Origin: DALYLB01 sp046154695
GTDB lineage: Bacteria; Acidobacteriota; Blastocatellia; RBC074
Length of the DNA: 16,192 nt
NCBI GenBank assembly: GCA_046154695.1
Contig: JBJXFI010000141.1
Span: forward strand, 1 to 16,192
Direction of reading: 5' to 3'
A program made the translations under genes and the position numbers. The notes beneath the pieces were generated by a model. That model was not told the origin of the DNA, made no database searches, and worked only from the letters and a program-made list of their open reading frames with translations. Shown here in pieces: positions 1 through 9,556 of the stretch. Every line of letters begins with the position of its first letter. Within the stretch, counting starts at the first letter, position 1.

Positions 1-57
1 CCAAGGCCGACCGCCTGAAGGCGGAACTCCAAACGATCTACTTCGGAAGGTCCGAAG
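1..57. other. Two small inverted repeats at the left edge
   Basis: Two perfect short palindromes lie here. One has 5-base arms CCGCC/GGCGG around a 4-base loop (11-24). The other has 7-base arms CTTCGGA/TCCGAAG around AGG (41-57) and overlaps the last codons of the minus-strand gene that ends at 38. They could form RNA hairpins at the 3' end of that transcript. No T-run follows on the minus strand, so a classical intrinsic terminator is not shown. The 37 bases left of the stop codon are too few to identify a gene. Confidence 0.3.
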
Positions 58-448
58 AGACCGTGTTGCGAAGCTCCTCGCGCAACCGTTCGATCTCGGT
101 GATCTTGTCCTGGATGCGCTGGAAAAGGGTGCTTTGCGCCTTGATTCCCTCGTCGATGAGGAAGGCGGCGGCATCGGCGCGTCCTTTGAAGATGCCCGCC
201 GAGACCAGCGTGTCGAGGGAATCGGAGGAGGCCTCGCTAAGCCGCACGACGACCGTGGTGTCCCGCACGTTGATCGCCTTTTCGATGGCCTTCCCGACGC
301 CTTCGGGAACGCGGCTGAAGAGATCCCGCAGCGTCGCGGTGATCTCATCGAGCGTGTCGGCGGCCCGACTGCCCGCCGATTGCGCGGGCTGCGGCTGCGC
401 GGTCAGCGGTCCTCCGGGCGGGTTCGGATCATTCTGGTTTTCGCTCAT
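38..448 (-). CDS. Small protein with ribbon-helix-helix-like segment and C-terminal coiled coil
   Basis: 136 residues. Residues 1-30 are Pro/Gln/Ala-rich and probably disordered. Residues 64-104 read as a beta strand (TTVVVRLS) followed by two helices, the second being GRADAAAFLIDEGIKAQ. This layout resembles CopG/RHH-type DNA-binding folds. Residues 106-127 form a charged amphipathic helix likely to be a coiled coil. There is no signal peptide or membrane segment, so it should be cytosolic. The ATG start is well supported by AAGGAGG four bases upstream (453-459 on the plus strand). It stands alone, about 160 bases from the next gene. A regulator or oligomerising scaffold is an inference from fold pattern only; I do not recognise a named family. 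Confidence 0.75.
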   Translation of the reverse strand: MSENQNDPNPPGGPLTAQPQPAQSAGSRAADTLDEITATLRDLFSRVPEGVGKAIEKAINVRDTTVVVRLSEASSDSLDTLVSAGIFKGRADAAAFLIDEGIKAQSTLFQRIQDKITEIERLREELRNTVSSDLPK

Positions 449-452
449 TTGG

Positions 453-459
453 CCTCCTT
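453..459 (-). promoter_or_regulatory. Strong Shine-Dalgarno AAGGAGG
   Basis: The minus strand reads AAGGAGG, then CCAA, then the ATG at 448. This is a full-length match to the anti-SD and fixes the start of the small RHH-like gene. Confidence 0.75.
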
Positions 460-609
460 GGACTGGAAGAATGGAATGGAGGGAACCGATGAATGGACCG
501 GAAAAGATCCCATTGCGCGCCCCTCCCTTCCGTAAAAATCATGGGCAAATGCTGCCTGTTGAATGACGACATTCACCGTACGCCGCTCGCGGCCGATTTG
601 TTCAGGAAA

Positions 610-1470
610 CTATTCATCATTGATATTGGCTTCGATCTTCGTGAACTGGAGCCCATGGGCGACCAGGGCGAAGGGAAGGCGCAGCAGCGATTCATTGTAG
701 GCCGCGACCGATTGGGCGTAATCCTTGCGCGCGGCCCGGGTCACGTTGCCGGCGTTCTTGAACTCCTCGAGCAGGCGCAGATAGGCGTCATTGGCCTTGA
801 GGTCGGAATGGCTCTCGCCGAGCGCGAGAATCGGCTCGACCTGCTGTTGAATGTCGCGATAGGCAGAAAGCATCTCTTCGAGCTTGTTCTCTTTCGCGGC
901 CTCGTTCATCGCGGCGCGCGCGGCGGCCAGGGGCGCGGCGGGCGGCTGTTCGGCCTTCAGAACGGCCTTGGCGGTCTCGAGGACCTTGGCGCCCGCTTCC
1001 CCCTGTTTGTTGACGGCCGTGATGAAGCCGCTCCATTTCGCATTCGCCATCAGGCGGCGCTTGTTCATCTCGTCCCGGGCATACGGAAAGAGCTTGTCGA
1101 CCGGATAGAACTTGCGATTCTCCTCGAACTGTTCCCAGGTCCACTGGTCGCCGGTCGCCGGCGGGGCGAAGAGCAGCCGCGTCGATTTATTGGTGTAGGC
1201 GGCGCTCGAAGGCGTTCGTTCCTTGACGGTGACCGTGGCCTTGCCGTCGGTCCCGACCACGATGGCGGTTACTTCGACCACGCCGTCGAGTTCGGCGACC
1301 AGCGCGCTGACCATCGATTCCGTCACAGCGTTGATCTTGCGCGCGAGGCTGAAATAGACCTCATCCTTCTTCATTTGCTTCCCCGCAGCGGGGGCGGCGG
1401 TCTGCGCCAGACCGAAAACGGCCGTCACAGCCAGCAAAAAAATCGATGCAAACAGATTCCGTGTAACCAT
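610..1470 (-). CDS. Secreted protein with LemA-like C-terminal domain
   Basis: 286 residues with a clear signal peptide: positive start MVTRN, hydrophobic core to about residue 20, and probable cleavage near LAQ-T (21-24). Residues about 181-286 match the LemA helical domain as I know it: a run of ARAAMNEAAKEN, then DLKANDAYLRLLEEF (223-237), then the RKDY..SVAAYNESLLRLPFAL stretch (248-269). Classical LemA proteins have an N-terminal membrane anchor followed directly by the helical bundle. Here residues 35-150 are a beta-rich and then helical extension that I cannot assign. ATG start with AGGGAG six bases upstream. It begins 12 bases after the stop of the secreted TPR gene, so the two are probably one transcript. 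The cellular role of LemA domains is poorly known; periplasmic location is inferred from the signal peptide. Confidence 0.8.
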   Translation of the reverse strand: MVTRNLFASIFLLAVTAVFGLAQTAAPAAGKQMKKDEVYFSLARKINAVTESMVSALVAELDGVVEVTAIVVGTDGKATVTVKERTPSSAAYTNKSTRLLFAPPATGDQWTWEQFEENRKFYPVDKLFPYARDEMNKRRLMANAKWSGFITAVNKQGEAGAKVLETAKAVLKAEQPPAAPLAAARAAMNEAAKENKLEEMLSAYRDIQQQVEPILALGESHSDLKANDAYLRLLEEFKNAGNVTRAARKDYAQSVAAYNESLLRLPFALVAHGLQFTKIEANINDE

Positions 1471-1482
1471 TGAAACTCCCTT

Positions 1483-3177
1483 TCACAAATCTTCGATTCG
1501 AAGCTTCGAGTCCGCGTTTTTCCAGGCGGCTTCGAACTCTTTTTGAACGCTGGCGGCGTCTTTGGTTTTTCCAAGCCGCTTCAGGCTCTCCGCCAGGCCG
1601 AAGAGCGAGCGGGCGTTATGGGGATTCAGTTCGAGGTCCTTGCGAAAGACCTGTTCAGCCTCCGCGGCGCTGCCCGCCAGCAGGAGAGCCGCGCCGAGCG
1701 ATTCGCGCACGGGATAATACCACCCCGGCGGCTCGTCGTAATTCAGGGCATCGTGCGCGGCCGCGGCTTTTCGGAACCCGTCCACGGCGGCGCGGCGGTT
1801 TCCCCGGGCGGCGGCGATGCGGGCATCGAGGATGTGCCCCGCTATCTTGAAGATGCTTTCGGCGGAATTCAAACCGAACGGCGTCTCGCCGGGCGTGTTT
1901 TTCGCGGCGCTGGCGAACGCCTGTCTCTCGGCCTCGGCCTCATTCACCTTTCCCGTCGCCGCGAACGCGACGCCGCGCCCGTAATGCCGGAGTACGGTCG
2001 TAACAGGGGCATCGGACGCGGGCGCCGGAAATTGCAGCACCTCGTCCCATCGATTGAACCGCAGGTGGACGAAGATCACCGACGGCAGAAATCCCTCGAG
2101 CATGGGCATGGCCTTGATGTGGCCGCGGACATTCTCCTCCAACTGCCGCGCCATTCGCCGCGCCGCGGCGAAATTGCCCATCCGATTATAGGCCTCGAGC
2201 GCGAAATGCAGGTTGTGGCTGTAATACATCGCGGGATACATGCCGGTGGCGCCGGTCTTCCGGATGTATCGCCGATCGACCTCGGCCGCCTCTTCATTGG
2301 CGCGCGCGGCGGCGATGTTATCTCCCACGCGAATATAGATATGCGAGGGCATGTGAACCAGATGGCCGGCGTTCGGGGCCAGTTTGCCCAGTTTGCCGGC
2401 GCTCCCCAGCGCGCGCGCCGGATCGCGGGAGGCCTCGACCGCGTGAATGTAGAGGTGATTGGCGCCGATGTGATCGGGATCGCGCTTGAGAACCGATTCG
2501 AGCGTCGAGACGATCTCGGCGGTGTGCTCGGCCGGCTTGCCGTCCTTCGACCAGAGCTGCCACGGCGTCAGATTCATCAATGCGTCGGCATAGAGCACGG
2601 CGGCGTCGGAATCCTCGGGCCAGGCCCTTGTGATCTCGGCCATCGCGTCCTTGTAATCAACGGCGCATTTCTTGAGATCGGCCTTGAGCTGAAACCGTTT
2701 GGCGAGCGCGGCGATATAGGCGCGCTCGGCCGGCGTGGCCGTCGCGGCGAGATCCGCGGCCTTCTCCAGCGCCCGGTCCGCGGCGAGCAATCGGTCCGGA
2801 TCGATCTGCGACTCATTGTAGTTGGGGCCGACGGCCAGCGCGATTCCCCAGAACGCCATCGCCAGATTCGGATCGAGGCGGGCCGCCTGCTCGAACGAGC
2901 GCCGCGCTTCATCGTGATTGAACGCGTAAATCAGCGCCAATCCCTGATTGAAGAACTTCTGCGCGTCCGCGTGCTTTGTCGAGACCGGATGATGCAGCCC
3001 GCTCAGCCCGGGCATCAGCACCGCCGGCTCGTTGAGCACCTTCGCCTGATGCTCGTGCTGGGCCAGTCCCCGCGCCGCGAGCCCCAGACACAGGCCAACC
3101 ATCAGAAGCGCCGACGACGCCGGCGCGAGGCCGCGTTTCGTGAATTCAGAGTGGTAGATTGCATTCATTGAAATCAT
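1483..3177 (-). CDS. Secreted tetratricopeptide-repeat protein
   Basis: About 564 residues from the chosen ATG at 3177. A signal peptide is present (KRGLAPASSALLMVGLCLGLAARGLAQ region), so the mature protein should be periplasmic or surface-exposed. The segment beginning HHPVSTKHADAQKFFNQGL, with FNHDEARRSFEQAARLDP and WGIALAVGPNYN after it, is typical of a family of secreted TPR proteins in environmental bacteria. A further clear TPR pair lies near the C-terminus (AEAEQVFRKDLELNPHNARSLFGLAESL). TPRs are helical protein-interaction repeats; no catalytic motif is visible. Start choice: an in-frame GTG at 3186 and an ATG at 3168 also exist. The ATG at 3177 has AAGGG about ten bases upstream. 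It is transcribed away from hflX and is followed by the LemA-like gene. Confidence 0.85.
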   Translation of the reverse strand: MISMNAIYHSEFTKRGLAPASSALLMVGLCLGLAARGLAQHEHQAKVLNEPAVLMPGLSGLHHPVSTKHADAQKFFNQGLALIYAFNHDEARRSFEQAARLDPNLAMAFWGIALAVGPNYNESQIDPDRLLAADRALEKAADLAATATPAERAYIAALAKRFQLKADLKKCAVDYKDAMAEITRAWPEDSDAAVLYADALMNLTPWQLWSKDGKPAEHTAEIVSTLESVLKRDPDHIGANHLYIHAVEASRDPARALGSAGKLGKLAPNAGHLVHMPSHIYIRVGDNIAAARANEEAAEVDRRYIRKTGATGMYPAMYYSHNLHFALEAYNRMGNFAAARRMARQLEENVRGHIKAMPMLEGFLPSVIFVHLRFNRWDEVLQFPAPASDAPVTTVLRHYGRGVAFAATGKVNEAEAERQAFASAAKNTPGETPFGLNSAESIFKIAGHILDARIAAARGNRRAAVDGFRKAAAAHDALNYDEPPGWYYPVRESLGAALLLAGSAAEAEQVFRKDLELNPHNARSLFGLAESLKRLGKTKDAASVQKEFEAAWKNADSKLRIEDL

Positions 3178-3308
3178 GCGCCACACTTTCCCTTGTCGAA
3201 TTCAATGCAACACGAGCGCGGTGGAGTTTCGCCCTCAGGCGTTCTTCCCGCGCCGCGGTCGTTCCGCCGGAGGGCGGAAGCCCGATTATCATCCAAGGAG
3301 TCTAGGCT
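3178..3308. promoter_or_regulatory. Divergent intergenic region between the TPR gene and hflX
   Basis: 131 bases separate two divergent genes, so both promoters should lie here. I cannot point to convincing -35/-10 boxes. An inverted repeat TTCCGCC/GGCGGAA with a short loop sits at about 3264-3279, just upstream of the hflX ribosome binding site, and could structure the hflX 5' leader. Confidence 0.4.
3295..3300 (+). promoter_or_regulatory. Shine-Dalgarno AAGGAG deciding the hflX start
   Basis: AAGGAG ends eight bases before the ATT at 3309, which is ideal spacing. No ATG, GTG or TTG in the hflX frame lies near it: the frame is closed by TAG at 3303-3305 and the first conventional start is GTG at 3405, more than 100 bases away. 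The site therefore supports initiation at ATT. Confidence 0.7.
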
Positions 3309-5055
<1,747 letters not shown>

Positions 5056-5057
<2 letters not shown>

Positions 5058-5790
5058 ATTTCGTCATCATCACGCCCTGGAGCGCGTGCAGGCGATTTTG
5101 CGCCTTGGCGATCTGGCGATCGACCTGAAGCAGAAGGTCGCTGAAGAGGTCCACGCCCATGGCATCGGCGTTCTCGACGCGGAGTTTGAGCTTGTAGAGT
5201 TCGGCGGAAGTGATCTCGGCGAGGTCGGCGTCGAGCGCGGCGAGGCGCTCCCGCGTTTCTGCGAGGCGGCGAACGAGCAGAATCCGTTCGGCCGACATCG
5301 CGCCGCCGGATTCGATGCTCTCGCGGCCCGCGCCGGCCTCGAGAAGCTGCCGCAGCCGGTCCTCGGCCCCGGTCTCATACGCGCGGTTGACCTCGACCAT
5401 CAGTTGATTGCGATGGAGCCGCTCCTGGTCGCAGGAGGTGAGATCGGGGTGGAACCGGCGGGCGACCTCGCGATAGAGCTTCTTGAGTTTGTCGCCATGA
5501 AACCGGTTCTGTCCGCAGCCGACCTCGTCATCGGCGACCGAGAGATCCTCCTCCTCGGCGTCGAGCCCCTGCAGCCGGGCAATCTCTTTTTCAATTCCGG
5601 CCAGCTCATCATATCGATTGCCGATGACGCTGAGGTAGCGGCTCTCAAACGCGCGCATCTCCGCCCGCAAGGCGGCGAGACGCGGCTCGATTTCGGCGAT
5701 GCGGGTTTCGAGCGACGCCAGATCCTCGCGGGATCGGCGCAACTCCCCCTCCTCGGTGGCATGGCTTGGAATCATTCCGGCGGCATTCAT
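5056..5790 (-). CDS. Coiled-coil protein with an embedded J-domain-like segment
   Basis: 244 residues, no signal peptide. Residues 14-80 and 165-235 are long charged heptad-like helices (coiled coils). Between them, residues about 98-150 read KLKKLYREVARRFHPDLTS, then RNQLMVEVNRAYETG. This is a J-domain pattern with the HPD signature at 114-116, the residues by which J-proteins stimulate DnaK ATPase. Unlike DnaJ there is no Gly/Phe region, zinc finger or C-terminal substrate domain. It may recruit DnaK to a specific partner bound by the coiled coils (inference). Its ATG overlaps the stop of the upstream HAD gene as ATGA, so translation is probably coupled. Last gene of the eight-gene run; its end abuts the heptad hairpin. 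A second ATG at 5775 is possible. Confidence 0.82.
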
Positions 5791-6431
5791 ACAAATCTTT
5801 TCTTCAAATCATCCAGCACGTCATAAAAAGTCCGGTATTCGCGGAAGTCGATTCCGCGATTGCGGCAGTAGGCCGCGAGCGAATGTTTGGCGAAGACCTC
5901 GTCCGCGGCCTCGGCCGCCGCGCGATCCGAAAGCCCATCGCCGATAAAGACCGAGTATTCTCCACGTTTGCGCGCGCTTTTCAACGCCGCGGCCTTGTCG
6001 TGCCCATATTCCGAGTTGTCGCGGAAGACGCATTGCCAGCCGACCTTCTCATCCGGGCGCAGTTGGTTCGCCAGAATTTCGATATGGGGGAACGCATCCG
6101 GCGGAAGGAAGATCTCGATATTCTGATGGAACCCCGCGCTGAGAATCGTCAGCGGCAGGCGCTTTTCCTCGCACCACGAGGCGAACGCCGGAAACCCGGG
6201 ATCGATGCGAACGTGTTCCTGCAGGAGCCGGGCCGCATCTTCGTATGGAGCGCGGATGCTGCGCATCTCGGCGGCGATGCCCTCGGCCAGCGTGAGTTTC
6301 CGCTCGCCGATCAGTCGGCCGATCGCCTCGACCATCTCCGCGCCGCCGCCCAGATGGGAAGAGAGAAAGATCAGCGTATCCTGGTCCGTAATCGTGCCGT
6401 CGAAATCCGAAAAAAGATGAAGGTTCTTCAT
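5787..6431 (-). CDS. HAD-superfamily phosphatase, MtnX/SerB-like
   Basis: 214 residues. Motif I is DFDGT (9-13, nucleophile D9 and general acid D11), motif II is S98 in ILSAGF, motif III probably K146, and motif IV is GDGLSD (164-169). The whole resembles the subfamily IB phosphatases that include phosphoserine phosphatase and MtnX (a methionine-salvage phosphatase). No other methionine-salvage gene is in the window, so the substrate is open. Cytosolic. It starts three bases after the lolA stop and overlaps the next gene by four bases. Because psuG lies in the same run, a sugar- or nucleotide-phosphate substrate is possible, but this is only inference. Confidence 0.85.
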   Translation of the reverse strand: MKNLHLFSDFDGTITDQDTLIFLSSHLGGGAEMVEAIGRLIGERKLTLAEGIAAEMRSIRAPYEDAARLLQEHVRIDPGFPAFASWCEEKRLPLTILSAGFHQNIEIFLPPDAFPHIEILANQLRPDEKVGWQCVFRDNSEYGHDKAAALKSARKRGEYSVFIGDGLSDRAAAEAADEVFAKHSLAAYCRNRGIDFREYRTFYDVLDDLKKRFV

Positions 6432-6434
6432 GCG

Positions 6435-7094
6435 TCAGTTTTTGCGCAGCTCCACGCCCGCGGGAGGGACAAAGACGAATTGGGATTCGGGGGCCGCGGC
6501 GTTCTCCCGGATATTGGAGAAGAGAAAGTCCGAGCGCCCGCCGCCCGATTCGACCAGCGTCAGGCGGGAGAGCTGCAGCGTGCCCGGATCGATTTCGACG
6601 AGGAGTTCGCGGAAGCTCGACGCGCGCTTCGGGGCGAACCGAAGCACCCGATTCCCGGCCCGCGCCGGCGATTCGGCGGAGAATTCGATGATCTTGAAAT
6701 CGCGACGCAGATTGCCGCGCCCCAGCAGAAAGGCGAACGGCGCGCGCAGGTCGTCCGACTCCTTTACCGAGGCGCGGGTGGCGAATTTCTCGGCCGGCAC
6801 GTATTCATAGATCCACTTTCCATCGCTGAGAAACAGCTTGGCCTCGGGAGAGGCGTAATCCCACCGCATGCGCCCGGGTTTCTTGAGCAGCATCCGGCCG
6901 GTCTCCCTTCGCTGCCTGCCGCCCGGCTCGTGATGAAGCTGGGTAAAATCGGCCGCGAAAGAGGAGAGGTTGTTGTATTTCGCCTGGAGTCCGCGGACGA
7001 TCCGGTCGAGATCGGCGTCCTGTCCCCGGCCATTGGGGGACATCGCGGTGAGCAGCAGGAGCGCGCAGAGCAGAGGCAAGCCATTCATTTTCAT
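6435..7094 (-). CDS. lolA: Outer-membrane lipoprotein carrier protein LolA
   Basis: 219 residues with an N-terminal signal peptide (hydrophobic LPLLCALLLLTAM, cleavage near residue 24). LolA is the periplasmic chaperone that takes lipoproteins from the LolCDE ABC transporter to the outer membrane. Family features seen: VRGLQAKYNNLSSFAADFTQ (33-52), the conserved strand GRMLLKKPGRMRWDYASPE (66-84), DGKWIYEYVP (91-100), and the final FVFVPPAGVEL (206-216). Length is usual for the family. Its start overlaps the stop of the ABC ATPase as ATGA, and the HAD gene follows three bases after its stop. LolA implies an outer membrane. LolCDE and LolB are not in the window; the neighbouring ABC-2 permease is not LolC/E-like. 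Confidence 0.92.
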   Translation of the reverse strand: MKMNGLPLLCALLLLTAMSPNGRGQDADLDRIVRGLQAKYNNLSSFAADFTQLHHEPGGRQRRETGRMLLKKPGRMRWDYASPEAKLFLSDGKWIYEYVPAEKFATRASVKESDDLRAPFAFLLGRGNLRRDFKIIEFSAESPARAGNRVLRFAPKRASSFRELLVEIDPGTLQLSRLTLVESGGGRSDFLFSNIRENAAAPESQFVFVPPAGVELRKN

Positions 7095-8050
7095 CGCGGA
7101 GGATTATACCGTTCCTCCCGCGTTTCGCGCGAACGGCCGCGCACCTCCCGGACGAAGAGGTCTTCGAGGGTCTCCCGGACCGGGCTGACCGAGACCAGGC
7201 GCCCGCCCGCCTCGTGCGCGATCGCCAGCAACCGCGATAGATCGCGATCACCCGGGAGGCGCACGCGCGCGCCTCCCGGCGTCGGCCGCACTTCCAGCGC
7301 GAAGGACGCCAGCCGGGCGAGGCGCGCCTCATCGAGCCCCGTGAGCACGACCTCGATTTCGTTGCACCGTGTGTCGAGGATCTCCGACAGCCGGCCGCAT
7401 TCGACCAGCCGGCCGCAATGAATGATGGCGACGCGATCGCACATCGCCTCGACATCCGTCAGGATGTGCGAGGAGAAGAAGACCGTCTTGCCCCTCTCGC
7501 GCAGCCCCGCGATCAGGTCGCGGACCTCCCGCCTCCCCAGCGGATCGAGCCCCGACATCGGCTCATCCAGAAAAAGGACCTCGGGATTGTTGATCAACGC
7601 CTGCGCGAGCCCCGCGCGTTGAAGCATCCCCTTCGAGAATTGCCGCAGCGGCTTCTCCGCGTCCTCCCCGAGCCCGACCTGGCCGAGGAGCCGCTCCGCC
7701 CGCCGGCGGCTCTCGTCCCGCGGGAGGCCAAAGAGCGATCCGCAGTAATGCAAAAACTCCCGCGCCGTCAGATGGTCGTAAAAAGAGGGCTGTTCGGGCA
7801 GATACCCGATCCGGGCCCGCATCTCCAGATCCTCGATTGCCCGGCCGAGAATCCTCGCCGTCCCCGCGACCGGCCGTATCATCCCCATCAACGCCTTGAA
7901 CGCCGTCGTCTTCCCCGCCCCGTTCGAGCCGAGAAACCCGAAGACCTCGCCCGCCTCCACCGACAGGCTCAACCCGTCCAGCGCGCGCACCCGCCTCTTG
8001 CGCCAGAATCCGGCGTGATAATCGCAGGTCAGGTTGTCGAGTTCGAGCAC
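7091..8050 (-). CDS. ABC transporter ATP-binding protein (ABC-2 type partner)
   Basis: 319 residues from a GTG at 8050 (start reads MLELDNLTCDY, as in most such ATPases). Walker A GSNGAGKT (41-48), Q-loop Q87, signature FSKGM (138-142, a common variant of LSGGQ in drug/bacitracin- and Gld-type exporters), Walker B VLFLDEP (158-164), switch H195. Residues after about 230 form the accessory C-terminal domain usual in this subfamily. It should pair with the permease two genes upstream to form an inner-membrane exporter or envelope-assembly transporter; substrate unknown. An in-frame ATG at 8122 would add 24 residues encoded by the palindromic repeat (Pro-rich, unlike family N-termini), so I reject it. 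No Shine-Dalgarno precedes the GTG. Its stop overlaps the lolA start. Confidence 0.92.
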   Translation of the reverse strand: MLELDNLTCDYHAGFWRKRRVRALDGLSLSVEAGEVFGFLGSNGAGKTTAFKALMGMIRPVAGTARILGRAIEDLEMRARIGYLPEQPSFYDHLTAREFLHYCGSLFGLPRDESRRRAERLLGQVGLGEDAEKPLRQFSKGMLQRAGLAQALINNPEVLFLDEPMSGLDPLGRREVRDLIAGLRERGKTVFFSSHILTDVEAMCDRVAIIHCGRLVECGRLSEILDTRCNEIEVVLTGLDEARLARLASFALEVRPTPGGARVRLPGDRDLSRLLAIAHEAGGRLVSVSPVRETLEDLFVREVRGRSRETREERYNPPR

Positions 8051-8060
8051 GGTCAAGATT

Positions 8061-8139
8061 ATCGTAGGGGCAGGCCCCGGTGCGTGCCCCGGCGGCAACG
8101 TATTGATCGTAGGGGCAGGCAAGGGGGCCTGCCCCTACG
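8061..8139. repeat. Palindromic GTAGGGGCAGGC repeat, two copies
   Basis: ATCGTAGGGGCAGGC occurs at 8061-8075 and again at 8106-8120, 45 bases apart. The second copy is the left arm of a perfect 13-base inverted repeat (8108-8120 with 8127-8139, loop AAGGGG). The first copy continues as a degenerate palindrome to about 8092. A run of six T follows at 8140-8145 on the plus strand, so it would look like a terminator only for plus-strand transcription. On the minus strand, the direction of the operon, it is an internal hairpin. The TAG stop of the TPR gene is the CTA at 8135-8137 inside the arm. It resembles dispersed GC-rich intergenic palindromes (REP-like) seen in several phyla. Confidence 0.8.
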
Positions 8140-8776
8140 TTTTTTCGCAAACGCTTCGAATGAAGGGGTCGTCGCTGCCCTCGCAGAGGCGGCGAAAGAG
8201 TTCGCGGGCCGTTTCGCGATCGCCGCCGCGGGCCGCCATCGAGGCGGCCATCGCCTGCATCCACGCGGGCGCGCCCGGAATGCGGCTGCCGCGCTCGTAG
8301 GCGTCGGCGGCATCGCGAAATCGCCCCTCCCGCCAATGGAGGAACCCCAGATCCTGATAGAGCCGCCATTCCGCGGGATTGTTTCGAATGCCATGCTCGG
8401 CGAACCGCCGCGCCTTCTCTTCATCGGCGTACCGTAGAAAGAACGCGCCGAAGCGATAGGCCGCGATGTGGTGGGGATCGAGCTCGGTCGTGATGTCGAG
8501 CAGCGGCTCCAATAACTTCATCCGCCCCGGATCGACCATCTCGCTCACCGCCCGCTGTTGCTCCAACTGGCGGCCGAAATACTGAATCGTCCGAATCCAA
8601 TAGAGGTCCGAGAGCAGCCCCTCGAAGCCCGCGCTCGCCAGCTTGAGCGCCTCGCCCGATTTGAAATAGAGCCCCTCCTCGATCGCGGCCGGCGCGGAGC
8701 GGCGCGCGTCGAGCGCGCCCTGCGCCGCGACGCTCAGGCACAGGCCGGCCGCCAGCGTGATCCATCCCGCTCTCAC
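8135..8776 (-). CDS. Exported TPR-like protein between ABC permease and ATPase
   Basis: 213 residues from a GTG at 8776, which overlaps the permease stop as GTGA and has GGAGGG about eight bases upstream. N-terminal signal peptide MRAGWITLAAGLCLSVAAQGA. The conserved-looking segment LLSDLYWIRTIQYFG (53-67) recalls a family of small TPR proteins often found beside ABC-2 genes. TPR-like helices follow: AAYRFGAFFLRYADEEKARRF, LYQDLGFLHWREGRFRDAADA and a last MAARGGDRETARELF. No catalytic residues seen. Likely a periplasmic or membrane-tethered partner of the transporter (inference). The last residue and stop are formed at the edge of the palindromic repeat, so the C-terminus may have been altered by its insertion. 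Confidence 0.82.
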   Translation of the reverse strand: MRAGWITLAAGLCLSVAAQGALDARRSAPAAIEEGLYFKSGEALKLASAGFEGLLSDLYWIRTIQYFGRQLEQQRAVSEMVDPGRMKLLEPLLDITTELDPHHIAAYRFGAFFLRYADEEKARRFAEHGIRNNPAEWRLYQDLGFLHWREGRFRDAADAYERGSRIPGAPAWMQAMAASMAARGGDRETARELFRRLCEGSDDPFIRSVCEKT

Positions 8777-9549
8777 TTGAAGTCCCTCCGCTCGAAGATC
8801 AACGCCGCCCCCGCAACCAGCGCGGCGATATAGCCCGCGGCGTAGATCGTGTTCCACGCGATCACCGGGCCCGAAATCACGCCGCCGCGCGCCACGTCGT
8901 CGATCCGGTTGAAATTGGCGAGATTCGGCAGCAACCCATAGAGGAAGCGGAAAACGCCCCGCGCGAGCGCCGAATTCGACGTCTCCGCGAACAGCTTCAT
9001 GTCGGGGCTCCAGCGCCCGATCAGAAACAGCAGCAGGGTGAAGAGCGCCGACAACGCCGGCGAGGAGAAGCTCGAAAAGAGCAGCGCGACCGCTGTGAGG
9101 ATCGACAACTGCAGAAAGATCAGCCACGCCGCGGGCCAGACGCGCAGTTGCCCAAATTCGAATCCGCCGCCGACATAGGCCAGCGCCAGCGTGACCGCCA
9201 GCGCCATCACCGACGTGTTGACCAGCAGCGTCAGGCACAGGCCGGCATATTTTCCCAACAGGAACATCCAGCGCCGAATCGGCTTCGAGAGAAGAAGGAA
9301 GATCGTCCGTTTCTCGATCTCACGGGAGACCAGCCCGACGCCGAGGAAGATCGAGATCAGCAGCCCGAAGAGCGTCATCGCCGACAGCCCGACATCGACG
9401 ACGATCTTCGCCTCCTGCCCGACCGCGATCCGCCCCATGACGATCGACGCGACGACCAGCAGTAGAACGAAGAGCACCAGATTGTAGAGCACACGGTCGC
9501 GCACCGATTCGCGAAACGTGTTCATCGCAATGGCCGCGAGCTTCGTCAT
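8773..9549 (-). CDS. ABC-2 type transporter permease
   Basis: 258 residues with about six hydrophobic segments: near 20-42, 57-76, 100-126, 138-160, 164-178 and 232-252. The N-terminal MTKLAAIAMNTFRESVRDRVLYNL and the loop VSREIEKRTIFLLLSKPIRRWMFLLGK are typical of NosY/ABC-2 permeases (the EKRTI..LLSKPI stretch is the coupling region that meets the ATPase). It acts in the inner membrane with the ATPase encoded at 8050-7091; substrate unknown. It starts seven bases after the DinB-like gene's stop and overlaps the TPR gene by four bases, so it is within the same run. Confidence 0.92.
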   Translation of the reverse strand: MTKLAAIAMNTFRESVRDRVLYNLVLFVLLLVVASIVMGRIAVGQEAKIVVDVGLSAMTLFGLLISIFLGVGLVSREIEKRTIFLLLSKPIRRWMFLLGKYAGLCLTLLVNTSVMALAVTLALAYVGGGFEFGQLRVWPAAWLIFLQLSILTAVALLFSSFSSPALSALFTLLLFLIGRWSPDMKLFAETSNSALARGVFRFLYGLLPNLANFNRIDDVARGGVISGPVIAWNTIYAAGYIAALVAGAALIFERRDFK

Positions 9550-9556
9550 AGGCGGA

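Noticed and set aside
1543..3171. 542-codon open frame on the plus strand opposite the secreted TPR gene
   Set aside because: Mirror frame of a real gene; composition is Arg/Gly-rich and shows no signal peptide, motifs or ribosome binding site.
5766..7421. 551-codon open frame on the plus strand across the HAD, lolA and ATPase genes
   Set aside because: It spans three recognisable minus-strand genes and has no protein-like features, so it is a shadow of GC-rich coding sequence.
8108..8145. Intrinsic terminator for the operon
   Set aside because: The T-run follows the hairpin only on the plus strand, whereas the flanking genes are transcribed on the minus strand; no plus-strand gene ends here.
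8777..9238. Upstream extension of the small TPR gene into the permease
   Set aside because: The added residues are the permease read in another frame; the GTG at 8776 has a Shine-Dalgarno and is followed at once by a signal peptide.
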